DNA of 64,000 bases. Source: JAHRVQ01 sp051278195 (lineage in GTDB: Bacteria > Pseudomonadota > Gammaproteobacteria > Pseudomonadales > Azotimanducaceae). The notes under the pieces are model-generated. The model was given only the letters and a program-made list of their open reading frames with translations, had not been told where the DNA came from and made no database searches. Made by a program: the position numbers and the translations under genes. The DNA lies in the NCBI GenBank assembly GCA_051278195.1, contig JBNMQM010000001.1, positions 371,100-435,099 of the forward strand. The letters run 5' to 3'. This document shows positions 53,681-61,501 of this stretch, one piece after another (the stretch's first letter is position 1; each line of letters opens with the position of its first letter).

Positions 53681-54945
53681 AACGAAGAACGGTATTGCTG
53701 GGTGGTGCCAGTGTGGCGTTGGCATCTGGTGCGGGCGTTTTTCTCTCGCGCCCAAAGGATAACGGCAAACCCCATAACGACTATTTTTCTGGCTTGAATT
53801 CGTTGCTGCGCAATGACGGTCCTGGTCGCCCAGTAATGTTGCTCGATATTGAGCGAGTGAATCATAATATTGATAATATCAGTTCAATGGTAGGGCCCAA
53901 CAAAACCTACCGCATCGTTGTAAAGTCGTTGCCGTCTATCCCGCTTTTGCGTCATACCATGACGCGTGCGAATACCACCGCTTTGATGCTCTTTCATCAA
54001 CCCTTTCTAAACGAAGTTGCCAAAGAGATTCCCGAGGCAGATGTGTTGTTGGGGAAACCTATGCCGGTAAGAGCCGTGCGGATTTTTTACAACAAGCTGA
54101 GCAAAGATAGTCAGTTCAAACCAGAGGGTCAGGTTCAGTGGCTGATTGATACACCCGAGAGACTGTTGCAATACCAGACCTTGGCAAAAGAACTTGGTGT
54201 GCAAATGCGTATCAATTTCGAGCTTGATGTCGGCTTACATCGAGGTGGGTTTGAACACCCAGAGAGCATTCGGCCCATGCTCGACATTATTAAGGCAGAC
54301 CCTGAGCATCTGGCTTTTGCCGGTTACATGGGATATGAACCACAGCTCACTGGTATGCAAGCCTCGCTTTCTGATCCCGCTGTGCAACAAGTATTGGATA
54401 TCTATCGCGGGTTTTTAGCCGAGGCGAGCGCGGCTGGATATGATCCTGACCTGCTCACCCGCAACGGCGCTGGTAGTCATACCCTTGGTATCTATGGCGA
54501 AGACAAGGTCCTAAATGATCTTTCTGCTGGGTCTGGTATCGTCAAGCCTACTGACTTTGATACTTATCATCTGGACCAAAACTTAGCCGCTCTATTTATC
54601 GCGAGCCCCATACTAAAACGCTACGATGAGCTCAGAATTCCCGGTGACCCAGCAATTGCCAAATTATTGCCGCTGTGGAATCCGAATATGCAGCGTATCT
54701 ACTACATCTATGGTGGCTACTGGAAGGCGCGGGTAGTATCTCCTGGCGGTGTGCCAGACCCTATTTATCAAAGTACCAATCAAAGCCCATACACAACCTC
54801 CAACAAAGTTGATTTACAGGTGGATGACTACGTGTTCTTCCGTCCAACTCAAAGCGAGTTTGTGATGTTGCAATTTGGTGATCTTGTGGTTGTGAGCGAC
54901 AATCAGATCGTTACCACCTGGCCGGTGTTTCAGCAGACTGGATAA
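53677..54945 (+). CDS. Exported alanine racemase-fold / D-threonine aldolase-like PLP enzyme
   Basis: Fold-type III PLP enzyme of the D-serine dehydratase/D-threonine aldolase-like group, probably acting on a D-amino or related hydroxy compound. Signal-like start MKRRTVLLGGASVALASG suggests export by Tat. PLP lysine in YRIVVKSLPSIPLLRH (K83), FELDVGLHRGGFEHPESI, and the C-terminal substrate-domain region YGGYWKARVVSPGGVPD. 422 residues. It overlaps the lactone oxidase gene (stop/start ATGA) and ends the TonB receptor operon. The reaction is uncertain. Confidence 0.8.
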   Translation: MKRRTVLLGGASVALASGAGVFLSRPKDNGKPHNDYFSGLNSLLRNDGPGRPVMLLDIERVNHNIDNISSMVGPNKTYRIVVKSLPSIPLLRHTMTRANTTALMLFHQPFLNEVAKEIPEADVLLGKPMPVRAVRIFYNKLSKDSQFKPEGQVQWLIDTPERLLQYQTLAKELGVQMRINFELDVGLHRGGFEHPESIRPMLDIIKADPEHLAFAGYMGYEPQLTGMQASLSDPAVQQVLDIYRGFLAEASAAGYDPDLLTRNGAGSHTLGIYGEDKVLNDLSAGSGIVKPTDFDTYHLDQNLAALFIASPILKRYDELRIPGDPAIAKLLPLWNPNMQRIYYIYGGYWKARVVSPGGVPDPIYQSTNQSPYTTSNKVDLQVDDYVFFRPTQSEFVMLQFGDLVVVSDNQIVTTWPVFQQTG

Positions 54946-55141
54946 TTGCAGCTGGTTTCGCATCTAATACCAGCAGCCAAAGATTGCTGCTGTCCTGGGC
55001 AATGTTATTAGCGCTACGCGCAGTGGCTTGTTAAGCAGTCCAATACTTCACCGTGTCGCGTAAGGCTTTTGACTTGCCAGTTTTGAGGCTGATTTATCAG
55101 CTCAGGGCCCATCTCAAGATGCGCCCTAGCGGTTATTGGAA

Positions 55142-58100
55142 TTAATTCTTTCTGTCACGACGAAGGTCCAAGGTGTTCGGGTACTCATCGGGCGCTTCTT
55201 CCGGCGGTGGGCTCATGGGCCGTGGCGGTGACTTAAAGAACTCCCTTAGCGCGTCACCGCTGAATCGCGGCGGCGGAGTGCCGGGGTTAGTGTATGGGTC
55301 TGGTTCTCCATAGGCCCCTTGGGTATGTTCAGTGTCCGAGAAGCGTGATATGCGTCTCGACTCCGCTTCAAAGGCATTGACTGGGAAGTTGTCGTAACTT
55401 CGGCCGCCGGGGTGCGAGACATAGTACGAACAACCACCAATTGAACGGCCATTCCATGTGTCGATCAGGTCAAAATGCAAAGGCGTATGCACGCCCATTG
55501 TCGGATGCAAAGCAGACGGTGGTGCCCATGCTCGATAGCGAACACCCGCGACATGCTCGCCCTGTTTGCCGGTTGCGGCCAGCGGTACACGTCGTCCGTT
55601 ACACACGAGCACATAGCGGCCTTCGGTCATGCCGGTGACTTTAACTTGCAGTCGTTCGACCGAAGAGTCGACGTAGCGCGCAGTACCAAAGCTGCCAATT
55701 TCTTCACCCAAAACATGCCAAGGTTCAATCGCCCAGTGGAGTTCTAATTCGATGCTATCGATCTTGACCCGGCCGTAGTGAGGAAAACGAAACTCTTGAA
55801 ACGGCAGCAGCCAATTGAGTTCGAACGGGAATCCATGCGCCTGAAGATCTTGCACCACTTCCCGTATATCCTGCCAAACGAAATGCGGCAGCATGAACTT
55901 GTCGTGCAATTGTGTTCCCCAGCGTACCAAAGGCTTCTTATACGGTTCTTGCCAAAAACGAGCGACCAGTGCGCGAATCAGCAGTGCTTGCAGTAGTGCC
56001 ATGCGACTATGAGGAGGCATTTCGAAGCCACGAAATTCAAGAATTCCGAGGCGGCCAGTCGCGGTACCTGGAGAGTAGAGTTTATCGATACAAAACTCGG
56101 CCCGGTGAGTATTGCCGGTAATGTCGATCAGCAGGTTGCGCATGATGCGGTCAACCAACCAGGGTTTATCTGTCATGCCGTCGGGCATTTGGTCAAACGC
56201 GATTTCAAGTTCGTAGAGCAACTCGTCACGCCCTTCGTCTACCCGAGGCGCCTGGCTAGTGGGACCGACGAAGGCTGAAGAAAACAAGTACGACAAACTT
56301 GGATGATGTTGCCAGTAGGTGACAAAACTACGCAGAATATCGGGTCGGCGGAGGATTGGGCTGTCCTCTGGCGTTGGGCCGCCCAGCGTAATGTGATTGC
56401 CGCCGCCTGTACCGGTGTGTCGTCCGTCGACCATAAACTTTTCGCCAGCAAGGCGGGACTCACGTGCTGATTTGTAGAGTTCTGTGGTGTTCGCGATTTG
56501 CTCTCGCCAAGTTTTGACGGGATGCACGTTCACCTCGATGACGCCAGGGTCTGGTGTGATCAGTAGCTTTTGCATGCGAGGATCTTTCGGTGGCTCATAG
56601 CCTTCTATGATCACGGGCGTAGCTAATTCTGTTGCGACACTCTCGATGGCGCTAATGAGATTGACGTATTCTTCAAGATGGGTGATGGGGGGTAAAAAGA
56701 TATGAACCTTGCCATCGCGCACTTCTATGCAAAGGCTGGTGCGAACTAACTTTTGAGCAGTGGCGATCTTTGTTTCTGGGTTGCTTGCGGTCGTCGAAGT
56801 ACGCTGATCATACTGTGCTTGTAGGTCTGCCTGTTCACCTAATGGGTCCCGGGTTTCGAATGGGTCGCGTTCCGTTGGATAGTCGTCATCTGATCCCATG
56901 CTTAGTTCGCCCAGTGGCAAACGAAGGCCCATGGGCGAGTCACCTGGAATCAAGGTGAGTCTGCCGCGTCGAAAAGACCATGAGCAGGATTGCCAATGGT
57001 TAACATCGCTATTCCACTGCAATGGCAGGCAAAATCCGGTCGCTTCCGCCATGCCTTTATCCAACAGTCGAGCCAACCGTTTGCGCTCTACATCATCTTT
57101 CGCATTGGCGAGTGTTAACTCAAAATCGTCGGGCAGTTTTTGTTCTTGCATCAAATAGTGCAAGGCATCTTCGTAGGCTGGCTGAGCATACTTTGCGGGC
57201 AGGTCCAGCGCCTTTGTTAATAGTGTGATGAACGCCTGGGCGTTTTCAGTGTTGTGACCGTAGTCTTGATCTATTCGCGCCAAAAGTTCTGGAGTATGCC
57301 AAAGAGGCTCCGAGTCTTTGCGCCAGAAGACGCCCAAAGCCCAACGCGGTACTTCTTCTCCTGGGTACCACTTACCCTGGCCGTAATGTAATAGTCCTTG
57401 GGGGGCAAAATGATCGCGCAGTTTGAGTAGTAATGTTTTCGACAGGCTCAGTTTGTCGGCGCCCAGTGCCCCGGTATTCCATTGCTCAGACTCCATGTCG
57501 TCTATCGAGACAAAGGTTGGTTCACCGCCCATGGTCAGTCTGACATCGTTGTCTTTGAGCACTTCGTCGACTTGATCGCCGAGCGCAACAATATTCATCC
57601 ACTCATCATCGGTGTAAGGTTTGGTGACGCGCGGGTCTTCGTGGTAGCGGGTCACGGTATTGCTAAAGTCGAAAGTGACCTCGCACTGGTCTGTCGCGCC
57701 CTCGATTGGTGCTGCAGAGCTTGGGTCTGGCGTGCAAGCAAGGGGAACATGTCCCTCGCCGGCAAACAGACCCGACGTTGGGTCCATGCCAACCCATCCT
57801 GCGCCGGGCAAATAGACTTCACACCAGGCGTGCAGATCGGTGAAATCAGCTTCCGGTCCGCTCGGGCCATCCAGAGATTTTTCATCGGAGGTCAGCTGCA
57901 CCAGATATCCTGAGGTGAACCGTGCGGCAAGACCGAGGTGTCTCAGCATTTGGACCAGCAGCCAAGCGCTGTCCCGGCAAGAACCAACGGCAAGTTTAAG
58001 GGTGTCTTCCGGGTTTTGAACGCCGGGTTCCATGCGCACGCTGTAAGCAATCTTTGTTTGAACAATCTGATTAATTGCGACCAGAAAGTCGATCGTGCGT

Positions 58101-58516
58101 TGATTGTTCTGAGGCACCGTCTTAATGACCTGGTCAAAAAGCACGCCGTGTTCTTGGGCTTCTAAGTACGGTGTGAGTTCTTTTTTGAGTTGCCTATCAT
58201 AGGCGAAAGGAAACTCCTCGGCGTATTCTTCTAGGAAAAAGTCGAACGGGTTTATCACCGTCATGTCGGCGATAACTTCGACCTCAATTGAAAAATGGTC
58301 GGTTTTTTCCGGAAAGACCAGTCGAGCTAAATAATTGCCAAACGCATCCTGTTGCCAATTGATGAAATGCGTTTCTGGCATGACCTTTAGGCTGTAACTA
58401 TGGATGGGCGTGCGGCAATGAGCAGCCGGACGAAGGCGGACAACATGTGCTGACAAATTGACCAGGCGGTCGAACTTGTAATGTGTGTTGTGATTGAGCG
58501 CAACACGAATCGTCAT
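55142..58516 (-). CDS. Large transglutaminase-like protein (DUF2126)
   Basis: Giant protein of 1124 residues. Residues 1-300 are a transglutaminase-like cysteine-protease fold: VGSCRDSAWLLVQMLRHLG (C180), FTDLHAWCEVYLPGAGW (H229), and GMDPTSGLF (D245) supply the catalytic triad. The remaining ~800 residues are the DUF2126 portion, with GEPTFVSIDDMESEQWNTGA, RHTGTGGGNHITLGG and GILEFRGFEMPPHSRM. The triad suggests a peptide-bond or amide chemistry, perhaps linked to cell wall or peptide tailoring, but the family role is unknown. No signal peptide. The C-terminal 70 residues are proline-rich. The first ATG has GGAG-type sequence nearby. Confidence 0.9.
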   Translation of the reverse strand: MTIRVALNHNTHYKFDRLVNLSAHVVRLRPAAHCRTPIHSYSLKVMPETHFINWQQDAFGNYLARLVFPEKTDHFSIEVEVIADMTVINPFDFFLEEYAEEFPFAYDRQLKKELTPYLEAQEHGVLFDQVIKTVPQNNQRTIDFLVAINQIVQTKIAYSVRMEPGVQNPEDTLKLAVGSCRDSAWLLVQMLRHLGLAARFTSGYLVQLTSDEKSLDGPSGPEADFTDLHAWCEVYLPGAGWVGMDPTSGLFAGEGHVPLACTPDPSSAAPIEGATDQCEVTFDFSNTVTRYHEDPRVTKPYTDDEWMNIVALGDQVDEVLKDNDVRLTMGGEPTFVSIDDMESEQWNTGALGADKLSLSKTLLLKLRDHFAPQGLLHYGQGKWYPGEEVPRWALGVFWRKDSEPLWHTPELLARIDQDYGHNTENAQAFITLLTKALDLPAKYAQPAYEDALHYLMQEQKLPDDFELTLANAKDDVERKRLARLLDKGMAEATGFCLPLQWNSDVNHWQSCSWSFRRGRLTLIPGDSPMGLRLPLGELSMGSDDDYPTERDPFETRDPLGEQADLQAQYDQRTSTTASNPETKIATAQKLVRTSLCIEVRDGKVHIFLPPITHLEEYVNLISAIESVATELATPVIIEGYEPPKDPRMQKLLITPDPGVIEVNVHPVKTWREQIANTTELYKSARESRLAGEKFMVDGRHTGTGGGNHITLGGPTPEDSPILRRPDILRSFVTYWQHHPSLSYLFSSAFVGPTSQAPRVDEGRDELLYELEIAFDQMPDGMTDKPWLVDRIMRNLLIDITGNTHRAEFCIDKLYSPGTATGRLGILEFRGFEMPPHSRMALLQALLIRALVARFWQEPYKKPLVRWGTQLHDKFMLPHFVWQDIREVVQDLQAHGFPFELNWLLPFQEFRFPHYGRVKIDSIELELHWAIEPWHVLGEEIGSFGTARYVDSSVERLQVKVTGMTEGRYVLVCNGRRVPLAATGKQGEHVAGVRYRAWAPPSALHPTMGVHTPLHFDLIDTWNGRSIGGCSYYVSHPGGRSYDNFPVNAFEAESRRISRFSDTEHTQGAYGEPDPYTNPGTPPPRFSGDALREFFKSPPRPMSPPPEEAPDEYPNTLDLRRDRKN

Positions 58517-58792
58517 AGGGACTCCGGTAGGATTAACATGTCAAAGAGCGACAAGTCTATTCTACACTACCCGCTCTATCTTCACTGCGTAATGTGTATC
58601 GGCCTGGGAGACAGATAGCGCTCATATTCAGTGCTCTGGATGCCTGAAATAGAACACACTTGTTCATCCCCTCGTCCAACTGTTTGTCTGCCCGTCCTTC
58701 TAGCCATTAGTCAATGAATTGAATAGTGGCCGTTAGACTTGGGTAGTATCAAAGTGCGCATTTTGGGTTTTAACTAGCAGGCTGTAGAAACT

Positions 58793-59508
58793 ATGGCGGC
58801 ACCGTCCGAAAAAAAGAAAGTAGATGTTTACGCCCGCTTTCTCCCAGAGTTGATCATCGAGAATGTCTCTGACGGCAAGTTCGCGGATGCAGCAGGGCTA
58901 GAGCAATTTAATTGTGCCGTCATGTTTGCTGACATTTCCGGGTTCACGCCATTGGCAGAAAGCTTTGCCGCCTGGGTTGACGTGGTTAAATGCACCTACA
59001 AAAATGGCCTGGGGTTTTGGGCTGAATCTGAACAACAGTATGATGTGGCGTTAGCGCCAGCCGAGGATAATGGCGATGAATCCCTTCGCGCCACAATATT
59101 AACTGCTCGGGCTAAAATGCTTTTGATGGCTGGTAGATATGAAGACGCGATGTCAGGTTTTGAAATTTTATATCCAGCTGCCATCGTCCAAAATGGCCCT
59201 CAGGCGATTTGTTGGAGCTTGCTAGGCCGAGCTCGCAGCTATTCAATGATTTTCCTATCGGGTTACCCGTTTTGCACCATCAAATGGGCGTGTATGACAA
59301 CCTTCTTGGTGATGTATCTGGCGCCACAGAGCACTGGCAAAAAGCGGGAGATGAGAGCATTGTGTTTGATATGCCTTATATTGTGGTCACCAGCATCAAG
59401 GCCCTGCAGCGAGTTGATCCGGGAACGCTGGCGCGCAATCAAGCTCCGTACGATTCGGCATTGCAAAAAATGGGCATAGAGGACGTGACTGACTATTTAG
59501 GCGGCTAG
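58793..59508 (+). pseudogene. Decayed class III cyclase / TPR protein
   Basis: Remnant of a long cyclase-AAA-TPR protein. The start (residues 1-55) is the beginning of a class III cyclase domain with FNCAVMFADISGFTPLAESF, but the rest of the catalytic domain and any AAA domain are missing. The frame runs directly into a TPR-like region (ILTARAKMLLMAGRYEDAMS). Near 59215 the coding sequence shifts frame and continues as GLPVLHHQMGVYDNLLGD and VFDMPYIVVTSIKALQRVD to 59508. A large internal deletion plus one frameshift make the gene non-functional. Intact relatives, as I know them, exceed 1000 residues. Confidence 0.7.
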
Positions 59509-59608
59509 CCGAAATAGAGGCGAATGATTTTCAAACACACAGCCCAGCAGCACGAGTACTATTAGTACAATCAAAGGTCGTTTTCTATGTCAAGCAGGAG
59601 GAATGCAA

Positions 59609-60088
59609 ATGGCTATTCAACTAACTCCGGGTTCGGTGTTTCCCAGGCTGTCTCTCAACATAGCGGGAGGCGAGGCGCTATCTCTCCCCGCTGATCTTGG
59701 CTCCACCTACAGCGTGATTCTGTTTTATCGCGGTCACTGGTGACCCTGGTGTCGCCGTCTGTTAGCCGGCTACGAAGAACGTCTCGAGGCATTCAAGGCC
59801 CTCGGGGTCAGCATTTTTGCGGGCACGGTAGATAACGAAGAGAAGACTTTAGAGATTGCAGCGTCCCTTAATTTCCCCGTGGCTCATGGCATGACCCGTG
59901 CTGATGGCGATGCGATTGGTGCCTGGTGGGATGAGCGCCGTGATCACATTCAGCCGTCTGAGTTTATTCTGCGAGGCGATAAAGTCATCGCGTCGACCTA
60001 CAGTAACTCACCCGTGGGCCGAATGGATCCAGCTGAAACGTTATCACTGATAGGTTTCATTGATTCAATGGCAAAGAAGAAAGGCTGA
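59609..60088 (+). CDS. Peroxiredoxin-like selenoprotein (TGA = Sec45)
   Basis: Probable thiol/selenol peroxidase of the AhpC/TSA (peroxiredoxin-like) family, cytosolic, removing peroxides. A strong AGGAGG (59596-59601) precedes the ATG at 59609-59611. The frame runs through TGA at 59741-59743 to the stop at 60086-60088: 159 residues. Upstream is VILFYRGHW and downstream PWCRRLLAGYEERLEAFKAL, FAGTVDNEEKTLEIAASL, and SEFILRGDKVIASTYS. Family members have FYRGHW-C-P-x-C here, so TGA replaces the first cysteine of CPxC, giving U45-P-W-C48. The hairpin right behind the TGA fits a bacterial SECIS element. Without readthrough only 44 or 69-residue fragments would be made. Peroxiredoxin-like selenoproteins of this layout are reported from bacteria. 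Confidence 0.87.
59741..59773 (+). promoter_or_regulatory. Putative bacterial SECIS element of the peroxiredoxin-like gene
   Basis: Starting 10 nt after the TGA first base, GUxGCCG...CGGCxAC pairs as G59751-C59773, U59752-A59772, then G59754-C59770, C59755-G59769, C59756-G59768, G59757-C59767, then C59759-G59765 and U59760-A59764. The apical loop is GUU (59761-59763). Mismatches exist at 59753/59771 and 59758/59766. Loop distance from the UGA (18 nt) and the leading G match bacterial SECIS hairpins. Confidence 0.65.
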
Positions 60089-60103
60089 GCTTCGATAGCG
60101 TGG

Positions 60104-60775
60104 TCAGGGTGCTGCTTCTAACGTCGCCTCTTCTGGCTGAGGTTTTTTTGCTGCCTTATCTTGTGAAGAGTCTTGAGAAGAGTCTTGTAAAGGGTCTTTT
60201 GAAGGGTCTGGTGAGGTGGCGGAGAGCATCATTACGCTCTCAATCGGGTGGATGTCGATTCGCTGCGTTGTATGGTCATAAAAGAACAGAAACTTTACGG
60301 TTGTCGCTAGCATAATGAGTTGCTTGGGCGGCGATCCATCTGCGACGTGGACAGTCACGACATCCCCTTCTCCGTCGCGAACTTTCATTTCTGCTGCGGA
60401 AGCATAGAAAAAAAGGAAAGCAATGATCGCCACAACGGTTGTGACGTAATTGTACTGTCGATAGCGCTCACTTGTGTACCAGCCAAAAAAACGGCTCGGG
60501 CCTTTCTGCTCGACGTGGCGGCTCAAGGCGTTGTCGAGTAAGGTCAGTAGCAGTGCCAGGATAGTGAGCAGCCAGGTGAGCGGCTCTTTCAATGATGCGA
60601 GAAGGAAGTCGCTAGGTTCTGCATAGTGAAATACGTTGATACCGAAACCACGCAAGAATGCCCACGAGTAAACCAAGCCTATTGAAGATGCGACAAAATA
60701 AAGGCCTGTAGCAAAAAAAGCAGGATGCCCCGAGAGAACTCGGAGCAACAAGGGATTCTGTTTGATGTTCTTCAC
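60104..60775 (-). CDS. Uncharacterised membrane protein
   Basis: I do not recognise this 223-residue protein. It has a hydrophobic first half with at least three membrane segments (FFATGLYFVASSIGLVYSW, LTWLLTILALLLTLLDN, VTTVVAIIAFLFFY), then a soluble domain (VTVHVADGSPPKQLIMLATT) and a hydrophilic tail made of short near-repeats (SKDPLQDSSQDSSQDKA) encoded by degenerate repeats at about 60145-60215. It converges on the peroxiredoxin-like selenoprotein gene, 15 bp apart. The soluble part could be outside the membrane, but the topology was not proven. Confidence 0.55.
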   Translation of the reverse strand: MKNIKQNPLLLRVLSGHPAFFATGLYFVASSIGLVYSWAFLRGFGINVFHYAEPSDFLLASLKEPLTWLLTILALLLTLLDNALSRHVEQKGPSRFFGWYTSERYRQYNYVTTVVAIIAFLFFYASAAEMKVRDGEGDVVTVHVADGSPPKQLIMLATTVKFLFFYDHTTQRIDIHPIESVMMLSATSPDPSKDPLQDSSQDSSQDKAAKKPQPEEATLEAAP

Positions 60776-60819
60776 CTGTTTTAAATCGAAGGCTATGAGT
60801 CGCTATTTCCGACTGCGCA

Positions 60820-61311
60820 TCACGGCGCCGGAATAGCATGGCCAATCATTCGGGGACCTTCGAATACCGCCCGGTCCATGACATTAGTGTCGTCAATAAA
60901 TATGAAATCGAGTTGCTTATTTTCGTTCAGATCGCGATGGAGCATTACGATAAACATCTCGCCCTCGGTGAGTCCTTTAAGCACATCAATATCGACATCC
61001 GTATTTTTACCACTCTCGACATAGGTTTTGCCAACATACTTGTCTCCGTTCGCAGCGCCGTTTTCGAATGGATGAACCACTAGCCAACCGTTGCCATCAA
61101 TTTGAACTTCAGGGAAGTTGAGCACTGAACCATTGCGAGTGACACCGGCGACATCAATCCAGTTCTTCGTGCCGTTACCCATGCTAAATTCTGATTTGGT
61201 ATGCGCCTCAGAATGCCCTTCGGCATAGCTATTTAGGCTGCATAGCAGAATCACGGCTGTGCTTAGAGCTATATTGGCGGTCGTTCTTAGAAAACTGCAG
61301 AGGTTCATCAT
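60820..61311 (-). CDS. Exported protein with DUF7282-like domain
   Basis: Exported protein of unknown function, 163 residues. N-terminal hydrophobic signal (ANIALSTAVILLCSLNSYA, cleavage before EGHSEAH). The rest is a beta-rich domain with VLNFPEVQIDGNGWLVVHPF, KYVGKTYVESGKNTDVDIDV and MFIVMLHRDLNENKQLDFIF. The pattern of a strand, an Asp-rich segment and D-x-N-x-D-type loops suggests a small periplasmic binding domain. It reads away from the DUF4153 gene across a 190-bp divergent gap. Confidence 0.65.
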   Translation of the reverse strand: MMNLCSFLRTTANIALSTAVILLCSLNSYAEGHSEAHTKSEFSMGNGTKNWIDVAGVTRNGSVLNFPEVQIDGNGWLVVHPFENGAANGDKYVGKTYVESGKNTDVDIDVLKGLTEGEMFIVMLHRDLNENKQLDFIFIDDTNVMDRAVFEGPRMIGHAIPAP

Positions 61312-61501
61312 ATTTCCTTTTTATTAGAGCGGGTTCTATGTGATGCCTGACCCTACGGGCTAAACTGCCACAGTCATGAAACACTGTATAGGGTCGGTTC
61401 AAAATTAAAGGCTTGTGCCTGTGAGTATGGAGAATCGATTACCCATCGCTTTGGGTGAGTTCCACGGTCTAAGATGAGGAAGCCCATACAGAGTTGTGTC
61501 T

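Noticed and set aside
54971..54992. CAGCAGC/GCTGCTG hairpin as terminator of the TonB operon
   Set aside because: No T-run follows on either strand.
59741..59743. TGA in the peroxiredoxin-like gene as a stop, with a separate 69-codon gene from 59879
   Set aside because: The sequence between the TGA and 59879 is clearly part of the same peroxiredoxin fold, and the short frame lacks a ribosome-binding site.
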